NCBI GenBank assembly: GCA_900315105.1
Contig: OMXX01000031.1
Coordinates: 76,522-140,521 of the forward strand
Direction: 5' to 3'
From: an uncultured Prevotellaceae bacterium
GTDB lineage: Bacteria; Bacteroidota; Bacteroidia; Bacteroidales; Bacteroidaceae
DNA: 64,000 nucleotides
The translations under genes were made by a program, and so were the position numbers. This document shows positions 63,391-64,000 of the stretch, one piece after another. Position 1 is the first letter of the stretch. Every line of letters starts with the position of its first letter. A model generated the notes under the pieces. That model worked only from the letters and a program-made list of their open reading frames with translations. It had not been told where the DNA came from and made no database searches.

Positions 63391-64000
63391 TTAATCCTCG
63401 TATACCTCTGTAATCTGGCCAGAACCTACTGTACGACCACCCTCACGGATAGCGAAGCGGAGACCAGCATTAAGAGCAACAGCATAGATAAGCTCTACAG
63501 TGATCTCAACGTTATCACCAGGCATTACCATCTCAACACCTGCTGGGAGTGTGATCTCACCAGTACAGTCCATTGTGCGAAGATAGAACTGTGGACGATA
63601 CTTGTTACCGAATGGAGTGTGACGACCACCCTCTTCCTTCTTCAGTACATAGATAGAAGCCTTGAACTTCTTGAATGGCTTGATCTGTCCTGGGTGACAG
63701 AGAACCATACCACGCTTGATCTCAGCCTTATCAATACCACGGAGGAGAAGACCTACGTTATCACCAGCCTGACCCTCATCAAGGATCTTACGGAACATCT
63801 CAACGCCTGTTACAACAGACTTCTTGTCCTCACCAAGACCGAGGAGCTCAACCTCATCACCTACGTGGATCTTACCAGTCTCGATACGACCAGTAGCAAC
63901 AGTACCACGACCTGTGATTGAGAATACGTCCTCAACTGGCATAAGGAATGGCTTATCGAGGTCACGTGGAGGATCCTGAATCCATGTATCACAAGCATCC
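63391..64000 (-). CDS. tuf: elongation factor Tu (partial, C-terminal half)
   Basis: The right edge of the window cuts the gene; about 202 residues are present, from [20 protein letters not shown] to [15 protein letters not shown]. Domain 2 starts at [18 protein letters not shown] and domain 3 includes [20 protein letters not shown]. The ATG at 63942 is internal, not the start. EF-Tu carries aminoacyl-tRNA to the ribosome. Confidence 0.97.
   Translation of the reverse strand, partial: DACDTWIQDPPRDLDKPFLMPVEDVFSITGRGTVATGRIETGKIHVGDEVELLGLGEDKKSVVTGVEMFRKILDEGQAGDNVGLLLRGIDKAEIKRGMVLCHPGQIKPFKKFKASIYVLKKEEGGRHTPFGNKYRPQFYLRTMDCTGEITLPAGVEMVMPGDNVEITVELIYAVALNAGLRFAIREGGRTVGSGQITEVYED

Overview
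The window looks like chromosome of a Bacteroidales bacterium, most likely Prevotella or a close relative. Three things point there: the gene order (str, S10/spc and rpoBC clusters, with tuf, tRNA-Trp and secE together), repeated -7 boxes of the form TAnnTTTG with a TTTG-like -33 box 19 to 21 bases upstream, and protein types such as BspA-like leucine-rich repeats, GH115, a phytase-like pair and DUF3467. I saw no transposase, integrase, CRISPR array or prophage.

Layout. (1) 1-12263, minus strand: the S10/spc/alpha ribosomal protein run from rplC to rpsK, including secY, map and infA, behind its own promoter near 12438-12469. (2) 12561-16208, minus: rpsL, rpsG, fusA, rpsJ, with hairpins between genes. 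(3) 16504-19707: one hypothetical gene (minus), a candidate structured RNA, then a three-gene plus-strand operon (small membrane protein, J-domain protein, lipoprotein). (4) 19903-26970: a five-gene tripartite ABC efflux operon (minus), divergent from an AraC regulator. (5) 27109-32355: DUF3467 protein, O-methyltransferase, aroQ, a sirtuin, and three tandem FKBP isomerases. (6) 32460-36560: a tandemly duplicated unit encoding two secreted Ig-like-repeat proteins. (7) 36690-43967: miaB with two phytase-like phosphatases (minus), divergent from a GH115 alpha-glucuronidase. (8) 44179-46989: an Lrp-type regulator divergent from metY, then a LuxR-type regulator. (9) 46990-51623: a repeat-rich island with a BspA-like surface protein, a 50-residue protein, and an outer-membrane beta-barrel gene carrying an amber codon. 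(10) 51770-64000, minus: tuf (partial), tRNA-Trp, secE, nusG, rplK, rplA, rplJ, rplL, rpoB, rpoC.

The most unusual signal lies between genes. Seven intergenic sites, roughly 17.5 to 47.6 kb, carry arrays in which CC dinucleotides recur every 11 bp and then, after a central switch, GG dinucleotides recur every 11 bp. The unit sequence differs between sites while period and polarity are kept. A second small family has CCGG every 9 bp at three sites. Other leads are a rpmJ/rpsM junction that lacks the L36 tail and the S13 start, low-complexity or repeat-like segments read in frame through four efflux genes and GH115, a ladder of hairpins at 50650-50915, and an Lrp-type dyad exactly filling the spacer of the lrp promoter.

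All family assignments come from reading the translated sequences without database searches.
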